In this document: positions 1 to 12,069 of the stretch, piece by piece | How positions within the stretch are numbered: the first letter of the stretch is position 1 | Layout of the letters: each line of letters starts with the position of its first letter | Source of the DNA: Varroa destructor | Taxonomy: Eukaryota; Arthropoda; Arachnida; Mesostigmata; Varroidae | Direction: 5' to 3' | Length of the DNA stretch: 64,000 bases | Assembly: GCF_002443255.2 (NCBI RefSeq) | Contig: NW_019211454.1 | Coordinates: forward strand, 16,046,243-16,110,242 | The notes under the pieces: generated by a model | What the model was told of the DNA's origin: nothing | What the model saw: only the letters and a program-made list of their open reading frames with translations | Database searches by the model: none | Made by a program: the position numbers and the translations under genes

Positions 1-39
1 GCAAAAGGCAAAGAACACACACAGAGAGAGAAAGTGAGA

Positions 40-55
40 GGGGGGGGGGGGGGGG
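40..55. repeat. 16-base poly-G run
   Basis: A run of 16 G directly follows a short CA/GA-rich stretch. It is a simple repeat and a likely site of length error in sequencing. No function is inferred. Confidence 0.9.
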
Positions 56-392
56 ACCAAAAAGCTCATCTAGGAAGTCCAATACATTAAGCGCACTTCT
101 GCGCGCAAGTGTGTTTCTGGCACCTCCTTCACAGCTTTTTTTCTGACTCGTTATCTGTTCCGTGTGTTGGATGGTCATTATAGGTGTCACTTGTGCTCAG
201 CCTGCAGTCTTTGGCTACGCCGTATGGTCTCCAATCGTCTTCTCCACTTAGCACACCGACTGTCTTCTAATGCCCGAAACGCAGGCCAATCTTGTCTATT
301 TTTTTTCTCTCTCACTTGTTTGTTGTTGAACCTGCGCCAGCTGCATCCCTAACCATAGCAGCCTTTTCGAGTTTCTACCTAGAACTTTTTCA

Positions 393-445
393 CCGTATAC
401 GATAGCCATCTTTTTCAAACCGTTTATGATAGCCATCTTTTCAAA
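393..445 (+). repeat. imperfect two-copy tandem repeat, 26-27 bp unit
   Basis: Two adjacent units, 393-419 and 420-445, share the core GATAGCCATC followed by a T run and CAAA. They differ by a few substitutions and one T. This looks like a small local duplication. Confidence 0.75.
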
Positions 446-976
446 ATATAACTGCACCCACTAGCGATAATCCAGTTGACTAGCGTTTTCTTATGGATAA
501 ATCTTGTCAAAGTTTCGTATCGGTGACCCAAGTGGCGACTCGCACAATGGTCAGACACGTTTCAGGTATGCGGCAGTAATAACGAAGGAGGCGTCATAAA
601 CCGGGATCGAAAACGTGATTAGTGCAGCGAGCCGTAATTAAAAGCGCCGAAGCTGCTGCTAGCAGAAGCGCCAGTCTGTTAGTATCGTGTTGTTACCACC
701 CAGCGCTGGATTGTGGCCATCTGATATCGGCCAAAAGAGATAGTAGTTTTCGGAGAAAGTGGGACATTAGTAGTGGCTGAACGGTCATGGGCTTTTGGGC
801 CTATTTATGCGATAGTATGCGAGGCTCATAAACGAGAGCTGCATCTGTCCTACTCGTAGAAAACGTTATCCTTGCATCAGCTCGTCTTTATTATAGCTAA
901 CCGTCATATTAAGACATGATCAGAAAGCTTGTTGAGCCGGATTGGGTTGACAGAAGAAAACAGATAAACATTTCAG

Positions 977-1100
977 TGGTCATCGTTGGCCAAGTAAAAT
1001 CGACGAGCAGGAATCGTACGGAATGGACTTTCATCCGCTGCCATCCTATCCGCAGGACGTAACACTAGAGGAGTCAACGCAGTCAGGGCCAAATGAGTGA
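977..1100 (+). CDS. candidate terminal coding exon, unknown protein
   Basis: An acceptor-like CATTTCAG ends at 976. It is followed by an open frame (first base completes a codon) of 40 residues ending in TGA at 1098-1100. The peptide is hydrophilic and acidic and contains MDFHPLPSYPQDVTLEES near its end. An AATAAA lies about 270 bases downstream. The upstream exons would lie before or near the window start and were not found. The same DNA also has an open frame on the minus strand (stop at 973-975, open to about 1154, with an ATG at 1042-1044) whose codon texture is at least as good, so the strand is not settled. No family was recognised. Confidence 0.3.
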
Positions 1101-1371
1101 TGGCAGCCAGCCTAAAGGCAACGTTCCTATCTAGACGACCAGACAAGCAAGCTAGCTATATATCTTCATAAAAACGCTCGCTAGAATATACGTATACCCA
1201 AACAAAAGTTGCTGTGTGCGAAAGCATCATATATCTGCAAGTATACTCACACATACGATTAAAGCAGGGCAAAAGAGGAAAGTTCTAAAGAATAAGAAGC
1301 GGTAAGTTACACGATGATATGGATCGAGAGAGTAGTGCAAATACCGTGGACTACGCCAGTATTTGGACCCA

Positions 1372-1377
1372 AATAAA
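1372..1377 (+). promoter_or_regulatory. possible polyadenylation signal AATAAA
   Basis: A perfect AATAAA hexamer about 270 bases after the candidate stop codon at 1098-1100. Hexamers of this kind also occur by chance in AT-rich DNA, so it is only supportive. Confidence 0.25.
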
Positions 1378-1497
1378 TAGCACCCATCGGCGCAACCTTA
1401 ATGACACAATAATTTAATAACCAAGCAACCAATATTACCAGAGCAAACTGTAAGAAAGCTTTTGATCATAGAAAAATGAAGGATTAGGTACACTCAC

Positions 1498-1540
1498 CTT
1501 CCACCTTTCCATTCTCTGTTGTGAAGAACTCAACGTGAGC
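1498..1540 (-). CDS. candidate small internal exon
   Basis: On the minus strand a long pyrimidine-rich tract ending in GAAGCAG precedes 43 bases that read AHVEFFTTENGKVE. They end exactly at a consensus donor, G followed by GTGAGT at 1492-1497. Acceptor, open frame and donor all agree, but an exon this short can arise by chance. The exon would start in phase 0 and end in phase 1. No family was recognised and no linked exon is proven. Confidence 0.27.
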
Positions 1541-2801
1541 CTGCTTCAAGAGGAAGATTCGGAAAGAAAGAAAAAGTTCCAAGGAGAGTGTGCAGAGTTT
1601 GGGATGTCCTTTATGCAGCAGTCATTGTTACCAGTGAAAGAAGCAGCACTTCCGTAGTCTTAAAGGCTCACGTACATGGCCTTACAAGGTGTACCTCTTC
1701 TGCCCCAAAAACCCTTAGCTGACATCGATGGATGACGCTGCACCGCCATCCATTGAACATCTGTTTCGACAGCACGGACCGGCTTGAGATAACTGTTGTA
1801 AAAACACGACTTCCGCGTTGGTGAGAACCGTCGCGGTTACATACTGCCAGAAACCTTCGGCACACGTCGATAAGCAAAATGGAGCGGCGCGTGGTCGGTA
1901 TGGAAAATCGCCGTCGGAAACTGCTGCTGAAGCCCACGATAAGTACATAGACCTCTTTCAAAGGCAGTATTATTGTTGTCAAAAATATTGAAAAGCCGAT
2001 CGGGATAACTGCACGAGTTCGGCAGTGATGAGAAAAAGGCGTGATATCGATTATAATTAACGGTAGAGGATGATCTTAGATTAATACCGCTTGTGTATAG
2101 TAGTTTCAGTAACACCAACTGATAACCATACTATAAGTTATACAGTCAACGAAGTTGTTTCGGCTCGCATCTTATTATAGTATATGTATGTAAATTTATG
2201 CTGCTAAAAGTTGCCTCAGTAACACTCTCATAAATGCGATGTAGAAAATAGGCATGCGTATCAGGGCGAGTACTTTTCATGTGAACCTAGACAAAAACAG
2301 AATATCAGAACCTTCCCGTGTAGTACTGCGAAAAAGTACCAGGGACAGTATTCTCTAACGATATATTTTCGGAGTTATTAAGGGAATGATATGGAGAAGC
2401 TGTCTTGATTCGAGTGGCTTACATATACAAGGGCGAGAAATGCCACGCAAAAAGTGTGATCCGAAGCAAAGGGAGAGGAACCGCTCAGCGTAGGATTATT
2501 ATGATACGGAGGACGCAGTATATCGAAGCCCGTTCAATATCAGATGAATTAAGATCTCCTAGCATAGCTTTGTATTGTAAAATGTATTCAAATATAAACG
2601 ATTACGAATTGGACAGCTCACGCGGTACGTCGAACGAAACACACATAGTGGAAAAATCCCTATGCGAAGAAGACCTCGTTGACTATAGGCTTTGCTCAGC
2701 GGATCTTGTACAATCAGCAATCTCGACAATGTTAGAACTAACGGAATTTTCCGATCACAGTTGTAAAATTCGTCCCTCTCTCCTTCTCCCTTTCCCTCTT
2801 C

Positions 2802-2869
<68 letters not shown>
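2802..2869. repeat. compound (CT)n(TA)n microsatellite
   Basis: About 22 bases of CT repeat run directly into about 46 bases of TA repeat. It lies at the end of a long but doubtful open frame that begins near 2405. Confidence 0.97.
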
Positions 2870-2873
<4 letters not shown>

Positions 2874-2883
2874 CATGTTGTCG

Positions 2884-2922
2884 TGTAGACAACAAACGCT
2901 AAACTAGACGTTGTTGTCTACA
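2884..2922. repeat. inverted repeat (hairpin) next to the TA microsatellite
   Basis: Arms 2884-2898 and 2909-2922 are reverse complements over 14 bases with a single-base bulge, around a 10-base loop. They sit 14 bases after the TA tract. This could be a small foldback element or a remnant of a TA-inserting transposon, but no target duplication beyond the TA tract can be shown. Confidence 0.6.
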
Positions 2923-4385
2923 TAAAGGACAAGGCTAAAGAATGCATTTGGGTTTCCCGGACTAGAGTGTAAAGAGGTCAATGGACTTTCTAATATACAT
3001 TGACGGCTGTTTACACCTTCATCGGCGCCTCCAGAATTCCTATTCATAGAACTTATATTCAGTCTATTGATTAAAAGGGAGAAGAAAATGTTTATTGTAT
3101 TTGATTTCAGAAACGCGTTTTCTGAGGGCTCTTTCTGATAGCAGTAACTTTCGAAGACCAAGAATAAACTTTACAACATACAATGCGTGCATCAAGATGA
3201 TTATAATTACCCTTACTGCTAATCAGGAGCGCACCTTGAGCGCGCAGAACTAGCTGGAGCTTTCAAGGGCAACCGACGACTCATCTCCCACGGGCTTTCA
3301 TTTCAAAGTGCTCTCTTGCAATCATTCACAAAACAAACATAAAATAATTTTAAGTTCTCTTCAAAAGCAATATATCAACAGTCGCCTGATTATTCGCTTC
3401 AACCAAATATCGTACTTTGTTTATCTTGCGTCACTGACGGTTCGCATTAAACTGGGACAAATTGTTCGACCTTAATGCTGTATGGAGGGTTAATTTAAGT
3501 GTTTATCGAGAGTTTACCTACCTCTAATATTGGCTGATAGCATTGAATTTATTAAATGGCCCTTGACAAAAAGAAATGTGGGGAACAGCTAGAAGAGGCC
3601 CGAACAATCAATCGCAATGGGTCAGGAGGTTGGGCCATCCAGAGGCTCACCCACTGTTTCAATGTGAAGCAGACATTCGTCAGTCGAAGCTTCGATTAGC
3701 TTGCTGCCCATAAGCGCAACTTACTCGACTTGACGTATTAAACGCCGGCGAACGCTGCAGCGTTTTGCCGCTACTGGTTTTGTGGAAAATAATCGGTAGA
3801 ACGACGTAATGGGTTTCGACGAAGGGTGGAGAGGGAAATGCGATCGAATTTTGGGCGTAGCTACAGGCTAAGCATATTGTAGCGTAAGGTAGTAATGGTA
3901 TCGCTGTGAATGATTAGGGCCAGCCAATAGCTACCCCTTTGATCATGCAATGGCGGGTGAGGAATTAATTGCAACAATCGGCAGAAATCTCACGTACAGG
4001 GGCAAGTTCTATTGAAATAACAAGGCGCAGCGCCAAACGCCTAAACGTTGCTGGTCATAGTTTCGAGGAGATATGTTGTATTGGCATAGAGGAGAGTCAG
4101 CGCAAGTTGTTGACTCACTGCTCTGGTGTCGAAGTAATTGTCTTTTTTTAGTATAACAATAACGCGATTGATATTTATCTGGATCACTTTTAGCGGTACG
4201 TTTCTTGTTTTCTGTAGAAGGCTTGCCTGACCAGTGTGTATCTACTTGTGCTTTTTCCTTGTGTAACCAACAAATGTGTTTGGACTTTAAAATATTATTC
4301 GTGGCCTTTCTGAAAGCACTGGAAACGTATTCCACTCACCCGTCGTTTTCTAGATCCGTCACGTCAAAGCTGTGTATTTATTTAG

Positions 4386-4474
4386 GAGAATTTAACTCAC
4401 CATCATTCCGGTGCTATATGACCATACAGCAAGGCCGCTCCCACTTCTACCTTCGCCGAGGTATCTACACGCAG
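4386..4474 (+). CDS. candidate internal exon, unknown protein
   Basis: A T-rich acceptor (TTTATTTAG ending at 4385) is followed by 89 open bases and a donor CAG/GTAAGC at 4475. In the only open frame (two leading bases) the 29 residues include RCYMTIQQGRSHFYLRRG, with mostly C or G in third positions in its second half. On the minus strand the same stretch has an open frame that ends at a GTGAGT donor (ending near 4401), so an antisense exon is a rival reading. No family was recognised. Confidence 0.3.
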
Positions 4475-5372
4475 GTAAGCATTTCGCAGAGCGCATTATA
4501 CGTACATGAGTTCGAATAACACATTGATGCATTGGACATAGAAAGGCCGGATTCGTGTGGGCCGGCTCAGACTTGGTCTCGCCGGGACTACTGTTTGCCA
4601 GTTTCAATTATTTTTATCTGCTCTATTTAGAATCGGTCCGGACCTTCGTTAAATACTATATAATGGTTATAATGTTATATAACAGGCGGTTGACGGAACT
4701 TCACGTGCATTACGTTTGCGCGGTTCAGAGTGAAGTCCGAGTGAAGTACGTCACTGGCATCTATGTCCTATACAGAAGTAAAAACTGTGTATATCACGAA
4801 GAGTGTTATGGGTATAGGTGTCTAAACGATGTATCCGACTGTTTATGAGAAGCATGACGGTATACTACTTTCAAATGTACGAAGAGAACGTAACAAGGAC
4901 TTCTTTCCAATAAGATTTGCTTTCAATTATAGCAATTATAGCATGCACACATATATAGATGTGATGCAAAGCATCCAATAATAATATTGGTAATGCAATA
5001 GTGAAACTAAAGTAGACTTGCAGAACAGTACCAGCCTCTCTTACACGGCCCCCGCGAACAATTAACTAACAACAAAACATATGTCGGGACATTCTTTTTT
5101 GATGACGGGACGATCATAACGCTTTCAACAACCTCTCTATCGTACTCGTTTTTTCCATATACCGCAAATTGAACCGTCGATTGCATAGAGCTTCAACAGT
5201 GACTCGCACAGTATAGAAAACGTGTTGAAAGTACATCACTTTACCTTATCGAAGAAGACTGTGTGAATCTATCCGTGGTGCTATGAAACAGGTCAAGCTG
5301 CTTAGCAATAATCCTTCGCTCGGAAGGTAACAATGACCATTATGGCGCCTGGAGGTCCTGGAGTCTGTTTGT

Positions 5373-5394
5373 ACTGAGAACATACTGAGAACAT
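5373..5394 (+). repeat. 11-bp perfect tandem duplication
   Basis: The 11-mer ACTGAGAACAT is present twice in direct succession at 5373-5383 and 5384-5394. Confidence 0.85.
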
Positions 5395-5584
5395 ATTTCA
5401 TTTCATTGCGACTGGTATTACTTAATTGTTGTCTTTGTAATTATGCTTGTTAGGCTACAACATCAAAATTAGCTCCTATATTTGGAAGAAGATCGAAAAA
5501 ACTCATTGTCTCGGCCTGGCCAGCTGAACATTGTGCCGGACTCAACTTGGCTTCAAAGTCCTTAACTAGTCTGTTTCAGTTTAC

Positions 5585-5717
5585 CGCGCAGATGAATTTG
5601 GTCAGCGTAAATATCATCATACTCCCCATCAGTAACGTATTCGTAGGTGATTTCCATAGTGCCACGGGCATTACTGCTCGTCATGTTGGAAATGGCGTCA
5701 CTGAGGAGTTTCGACCC
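5585..5717 (-). CDS. candidate internal exon with strong coding texture
   Basis: On the minus strand a pyrimidine-rich acceptor ending CCTTTAAG is followed by 133 open bases and a donor-like G/GTAAAC at 5579-5584. About 70 percent of codons begin with a purine and a similar share end with a pyrimidine, by my count over 44 codons, and ATA, GTA and TTA codons are absent. The peptide is acidic and tyrosine-rich, including TMEITYEYVTDGEYDDIY. The exon would begin in phase 0 and end in phase 1. The codon-aligned plus-strand frame is also open and has its own acceptor-like TGTTTCAG, but it would encode a less ordinary hydrophobic peptide with ATA and GTA codons. No family was recognised. Confidence 0.38.
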
Positions 5718-5789
5718 CTTAAAGGCACAGAACAGTTATCTTGCCACAGAGCCTATGCCATACGCATTTTCCCTTGAGAGAAAGAAAGC

Positions 5790-7009
5790 GCAATGCAATT
5801 AACATAAAAATCAATCCAAATACTTCATCCATTACTTACTCCGTCTTAGTCACAATCAGTGTTGAGGCTTGCAGCTATTCCCGATCCGCTGACATACACA
5901 TTACCAACCTACCTCCGTTCCGTCCTTTCGGTACTTTCTGTCGTAATCTTTTTTTTATGCAACTTCAAATTAAATTTCAAAGCGCTCAATAGTTTCCCAA
6001 AATATAGTCCTGTTGTTGTGACTTTTCTCAGAAAATACTTCCTTCTCCAAAAAGACCTATCCTTCACTAGTTGCTTGCAGTTTGTACTATCGCTACTTTC
6101 TATCGAGGCGCCACAAGGATCGTATGTATAAGTGAGCCGTTCATTACGTTAGTTCGAACCAAGGCGTTCTGCATATCTACTCGAAGAACCGGTCACAGCA
6201 GTAGCCTTAGAACTATATCAGCTTGCTACCGTGCCTAGCGCGACACACACGAAATTGCGTCAATGCTGACTTATGCTTCTGTGGTGATCTCTGTTATGAT
6301 AAAGGCGAGATCGTCCTACAAGCCAATGTTGACGTCTTTCCTCGTCCGGCCGATGTTTTTGTGCCAGTAACCAATCGCTGCCCTGTTCCAGCTAGCGCTA
6401 GCGCATCTCCGAACATCTTTGTGTATGGCTGTAGGCAGGGTTTCCGCCCAAACTACATCCGAACAGGTAGCGGCACCCCGAGACGTACGTACTGACAGCT
6501 GCGTACGTTGCTATTGTGAACAAGGCTATTCGTGTTGAACTTAGCCATTTTGCCAACTTAGGCACGCGCTGCTTGCACAAATAGGGAATCGGCCTTCGCC
6601 GACGAAAAACAACACATGCAATTAGTCTCAGAACTTAAACTCGGCTTCCATTTTCTTCGATATTCGCGCCTTCGGATCCCTACGGTTGAATCTCTTCTAT
6701 CTGAATTTTCATCACAGTTTTTGTCGTTTTATTCCGGTTCGATTTCCATCGCGACGGTGATTGCAATTGCACACCGGTCATCTTTTTACAGTAATAGTTG
6801 TTGCCGTCACCGTTTTTGTCCTTATGGCTAGAATATTCGCTGGCATCTGTGTAGCCTCTCCAGCCCTATCGCTGTATCAATATAATGTTTTAAGGAAATT
6901 AGACATCCCTCAAAAACATCATACAGGGTTATTTGGAGCGCGTTACTTCAGTCTTAGAAGCAATAAAGCAAATGTTCTGGGCGTAGACGAGATAGAGATA
7001 AGTGCTTTC

Positions 7010-7047
<38 letters not shown>

Positions 7048-10000
7048 CCCTGGTATGTATATCGCGTATATTAGCGGTATTTTTAGTAAGTTAGTCTGAT
7101 CTGCTTGATATTGGTTCACACCGTAAAATGAATACTAACCCTAGTTACACCGTCGTTCCTTGGGAACGGATCTGGATGGACGTGAAGGAATTAGATGGAA
7201 GTGAGCTTTCCTGGTTAGGCGACTGGCCGAATAATCCTATATTGTACAACCATAGGCTAAAAGGAATAGAAGTGAAACAACAGAAATAGTAACGATCTAA
7301 CACAGGTAGAAATAGGCCAGGGGCTAAGGATATCGGGGCGTTTAGGTAGAGCAGGTTCGTGCGCCTATGAAAGCATCAGGACTGATTAGTCAAGGCCTAC
7401 TGCAAAGGCCGACTAAATCTGCCTAGCTTGGCTGGAGGCGGTTTCGCTCGACCAAGGACGGATAGTAAGTTAGTCTCCTGTTGTTGCTGCTGCGGTTGCT
7501 GTAATGGACAAGGCCGCTTTTCCTATGCCTCCGAAAGACGAATATCTTCTACCTTGAAACAGGCAGATATATACAGACACGCAGATCCCCATATGCATAT
7601 TGCCACGGGAATTGCGAGTACCAAAATTGGGGACCGGCTGTGACAAGAAATGGGCTTGCTGAGCACTAATATAATGATAAAATAAATAGTGATAAGTGGT
7701 TATTGCTGTTGCCAACGAAAGAAAAAATATAGCAATTACCGCAACCGTCACTACGGTCGCCCACTACCTTCCAGATGAAACCAAACATACGGCCACTCGG
7801 CGAATGAGGTCGCACTAAAAGATATGTTTCATTTCCTCTACAAATCGTTTAATGATTATGTTCGATGGTTGGTATAGAGAAACCGGGAACGCTACGTAGT
7901 TTGCGTATGAGTACATTTACGTGCCAAACTCACATCTGGCTGTCGATATTCTCCCCTACACCCCCCACCACGGACAGCTCACGTGTGTAGTACTGACCAT
8001 CTGCTGAGCCATTGTTCTTGCTGCAGCGTCCTTTGTTGTTTTCTTTTTTGTAACGACGACTATGTCGGAATTAAATAATGGTAGAGTTGTAGAGCCTTCA
8101 GGGATACGTTTAAGAGTGAGGGAGTTTGCATTAAGGGAAAAAGTCGCATCGATTGTGCTCAAGCTGAGGCCGAAAGCTGCAACTTCGTCACCTTACCAAC
8201 GCCAGCGAATGATAGCATAGCATGATATGGTGGAAGGCCCTGTTTTCATCGAGAATAATTTTTCTCAAAGGGCAACTACGGTGACGAAAAAAACTACAGG
8301 TACACGTATAGAAAGTATTTGCGATCTATGTACGTGTACGGTACGTCAATTCGTTTGCATGGTTAGCGTCTACACTTCCGTATGAACGAAAACTCGTCGA
8401 GGCGCTGTTGCATTTTTCTCCCCTGACAATAAAGTTGGCGAGGGTCTTGTCCCCAGCGTATTCCAATAGTCCGTCTGTTGGGTAGCCAACGCAGCAGACT
8501 AACAATAATTCGCGCTACCGCTACGAAAAGGGAAAAAGAGAAGATACCGAATCGAAGCTGGTGTTGCGTTTGTTAGGGGAATGGGGTTGAAATTTTGCTG
8601 CTTTGGGTGATAATAACTTATAGTAGCTCACGTACCGCTGGCAGCTTTGTGAACGTGATTATTTTCGTTATGAGCGATGTATAGGAATATTGTTCTGATG
8701 GCCTTTGCGTCAAGGAAAACTATTCCAATGAATAGGAGATGTATATTGTTTTTACTAAATCTAGGGCATCCCCGTACACGTGATGAACAAAAGCCTTTTT
8801 GTGTGAGAACAAAAAGATGGCAGTCTTTGACTGGCGCGCAGTTATTTTTACGTCGCATAATTCATATGATTATACGAGCAGGCCGCGCTACTGCAAAAAA
8901 TATCAAATCTTAAACTGGATTTAGTTAGTTTCTCTGTCACAATCAACAGGCGCGCTACCGATTATTGAACAATCTATCTTAAAGCAAGTGATATTTTTTA
9001 TAGTCCAAATCAGTATTCGTTGGATTCATAAGTTTAACTGAATAATATTATTGACAGTTTGCCTTGATACACTCGGTTTAGAGGTCGTTCGCGGTCTTAA
9101 TAAATCTCAACAGAGCACGCTGTCTCGTATATGGCAAATGGTTTATTTAGATCCATGTGCGCGTATCTAATACACGTAATACGACGCTATTTATTTTTAG
9201 CCTGTCGTCGTGCAAAGAACGTTCTAGTAATCTAAACTATACGTGTTCTGATAACTGTACTTCTAGCAACTGGAGATAGGCGTGGTTATGTAGATATAAT
9301 AAAGATGAAGCAGTTTCCGGTGATGTCGGCACCAGATACAATTTTTCGGAACGATGCCCCACGTTTAACAGAGTCGTGGACGACGGCAAAAAGGTTGCCC
9401 ACCCAGAGAAACCGCATTTTTTTGTCAGGCCATCCAGGTCAACTAAGTGAACTAAATTGGGTCTGATGTGAGTCTCACTGACGAAACCGACATCCTTAAC
9501 TTGTCCACCGAAGCGTCCAAGTAGTCCCGTGATCCCCATAGAGTCCTTTCCGCTGGCTGTTGCTCCCCGTCGCAGAGTTGACATAGTACATAAGCCCTCC
9601 ACGGTTGTGGCGTTTAGGCAGCCCAACAACTCGTTCAGCTTTCGTCACGGACTTTTGCGGATCGATACCTCGTTTGCTTTACTTACTTTGTTGGTGTTCC
9701 TTCCCGTTGTCGTCGCTGTTCCAATTACCCGCGCCTAATCCAAAACTCGCCATAGATGACCTTTCGATCGATCGCCATCTCCCTACTTTAGGCCGCATCT
9801 TTGATTGTTTAATACACGATGTGCCGAGATGGAGTCTGACTTTTGAAGCCACGGTGCAAGCCTGGTAGGCCTATCTCCAGTAACATTTGTTTCATTCAAT
9901 TAATATTTTTAGCTATTGTTCTATTGTAACTAACTCACGGAATAACTTATTTTTCTGTATAACATTAGGCACTCGCTCCTAGTAGAAGTCTAACCGGACT

Positions 10001-10409
10001 TGATATTGCTGGATTTATCTAGTGTTTTCTAACAAATCTATGAAACGACCTGGCAAGCAAACAACTAGCTATTAACCTATATAAATGAATATCGTTTTCT
10101 TCAACTTGTTATTTTTCTTCGATCGTATATATTTCTGATTAGTTACATCAAGTGAGAATTTTTACCACCACTGAGGTTTGAACCAGCCTGGCAGCATGCT
10201 TCTTAGATATGGCTACCATAGAAATGCACTTGAAGTCACCCAGTCTACGCTGCTTCCGTTATCTACTACCCGCAAGCCTGCGTAGATCAGATGTTGTCAG
10301 GGTAGTTACCTATAATGCTGTAGTATTAATAATGTGGTACATAATGGAACTATAGCTGCCTGCTGGTAGTTTCTTGGCTTAGTCGGTTCGAAACGATCAT
10401 CAAATCTTC

Positions 10410-10410
<1 letters not shown>
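5790..10410. other. no gene accepted; simple repeat and competing open frames
   Basis: A long stretch with many stops on both strands. Open frames near 5860-6130, 6220-6500, 7430-7750 and 9240-9870 overlap each other on both strands, lack convincing starts or splice pairs, and could not be assigned. It is probably intron or intergenic DNA. Confidence 0.4.
7012..7043. repeat. (TA)n microsatellite
   Basis: About 32 bases of uninterrupted TA repeat. Confidence 0.97.
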
Positions 10411-10411
<1 letters not shown>

Positions 10412-10457
<46 letters not shown>

Positions 10458-10461
10458 TATA
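10412..10461. repeat. (TA)n microsatellite with one interruption
   Basis: About 50 bases of alternating A and T, with a single C near 10452. Confidence 0.97.
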
Positions 10462-11227
10462 GAAAAAAGTGCTATTTTCGCATGACCATTTCGATAACGA
10501 CGTACGATGGCTATTTAGGCACGCAGAGGTTGCTTCGTATTTATAATTTTAGTCAATGGAGGGATAGTCTTGGCGAAACAGGCTGTCAGACAAAGGAGGG
10601 TTAACCAGTTTTAGGTTCTCAGCAAATACCATTTAGTAGGGTAATTTTTAGTGGCTCGGAGTTTAATGTTGCTTTTGTTATTGTTTTTCTTCCGACAATC
10701 TGACAAATTCAATACTGCTAGCTTTCGTAAAACTAACTAGCGTAAACTATTACACTATTATATTGTTCGCGCTGAGTACTTATAGGTTTGCAAGCTATTT
10801 AAAGCAAACAGAGCCATTTTGATTCATGCGTCTACGCTACACATCTCACTGCAGATACTGAGCAATCCCAACTAGATGGATTTATACATGTTTTGAGACA
10901 TTAAATCCTTACCGACCTAAAGCGAAATGAGGTCCGTTTACTACAATCATATTACCTACCCCGCCTTAAGGGGTGTGTCCCCTCTACCTCACTACTGTCT
11001 TGTTAATACCGCCTGGACTTAGCTTATCGCTCAAAGCAAGCATTAGGTAGGTTGTGATAGTGATTTCTCCCCCGTCAATTGTAGCATCAAACAGTTACGA
11101 CGCATTGCTAATCTTCATCCTGTTCACAGCCACGAGTTTCAGCGCCGCAAGGGCCCCACCACACACTGAACGGAGCGACCCGCAATTTTCAAATTCCTTT
11201 CTATCATTCACACCTTTGATTTTGCAG

Positions 11228-11555
11228 TACCAATTCGAAATCGCCGCGTTCTCGTCGTTCTGCCAGCTACTTCTTGCGGTCCCGCCAATCTAACTACAGG
11301 TATCATCAGGTGATGTATGTAGATATCCATTCTTTCCGTGGTATTTTGCAGAAAGCAGTGTCACCATCCGCAGACGCTGAGCAGTTGCAACCGTTTACCA
11401 TCAGCATTCGGCAGTATGAGCACTCGTTTCAAGCTACGGATATTGTTCAGTGCAAATGTAGGCTATACGCCGTTAGCACAGTTTCCGCGAACGACGAAGA
11501 AAGCAGTAATAACGAAGCATTTGAATATGGCGAGACGGGTAGACCTTGTAGGTAG
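11228..11555 (+). CDS. candidate exon, basic N-part then hydrophilic C-part
   Basis: A strong acceptor (CCTTTGATTTTGCAG ending at 11227) opens a frame that is closed upstream by TGA at 11217-11219 and runs 108 codons to TAG at 11555. It starts with a serine/arginine-rich stretch, SKSPRSRRSASYFLRSRQ, and ends with an acidic serine/asparagine-rich part. A second good acceptor (GGTATTTTGCAG at about 11351) and weak donors near 11287 and 11297 could define a very short intron of 42-52 bases, which is at or below usual limits, so the frame may simply be read through. No family was recognised. Confidence 0.27.
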
Positions 11556-11769
11556 CCTAATCTCCATTGTGTTGACAGCAACAAAAATAGGCTTTAATAT
11601 GAGGGCTTCTCACTGGCTTCCTCTGCTTCGTTCTTTTTTCCAAATTACTTGGAGGCCTCTGGGTTTCCGGTGTTTATTTGACGGGCGGCCCATGAGTGGC
11701 GCTCTACTAAAGTTGTGGAGTTCCTCCCTTTTGTGGTAAAGGGTATTTAGAACAGTGTTCGCCTGTCCA

Positions 11770-12069
11770 CTAGCAAAGCTTTCTGCTGAGCTTATTGTTT
11801 ATGCTACTGCTATTAGGTAGCACAGCAGTTGAGGCACTTTCGACAAAGTTCTGAATGAATAATGAGATACGGGCATCGCTAAAGCTCGCGGCTAGCACCA
11901 CCGCAGCTGATGTGACATTAACCGCAAGCGTGACTCGAGTTTCTTCCAGGAAAAGCCATTCCCCACGATTTGTCCCATTCGCTTCGCGAAATTTCGGTTT
12001 GAATTTGACTGGTTTTCCGTTAGCTTTTATTGCGTGCTCGAAATCATTGAAGCCCCTATTCTTCGGCAA
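11770..12069 (-). CDS. 99-codon open frame, possible C-terminal exon
   Basis: The minus-strand frame runs to TAG at 11770-11772. It encodes a lysine/asparagine-rich first part and a hydrophobic middle (VTLAVNVTSAAVVLAASF) with three potential N-glycosylation triplets (NGT, NVT, NSS). Many codons start with G or A. There is no ATG at the 5 prime end and the upstream acceptor (GATAACAG) lacks a good pyrimidine tract. The plus strand has an overlapping 81-codon frame, so coding is uncertain. No family was recognised. Confidence 0.22.
   Translation of the reverse strand: MPKNRGFNDFEHAIKANGKPVKFKPKFREANGTNRGEWLFLEETRVTLAVNVTSAAVVLAASFSDARISLFIQNFVESASTAVLPNSSSINNKLSRKLC

Noticed and set aside
3556..3699. 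47-codon plus frame with a helix-turn-helix-like feel, and an overlapping minus frame ending at GTGAGC
   Set aside because: The likeness to transposase DNA-binding regions is only impressionistic, no continuation follows the stop, and the minus reading is equally good.
9237..9868. Open frames of 130 codons (minus) and about 75-87 codons (plus, two frames)
   Set aside because: Three frames on both strands are open at once in the same GC-richer stretch, the 130-codon frame starts at TTG rather than ATG, and no domain or splice pair picks one.
10150..10260. tRNA-like B box GGTTCAAACC on the minus strand
   Set aside because: No A box at a proper distance and no homology to the SINE copies A and B beyond the box.
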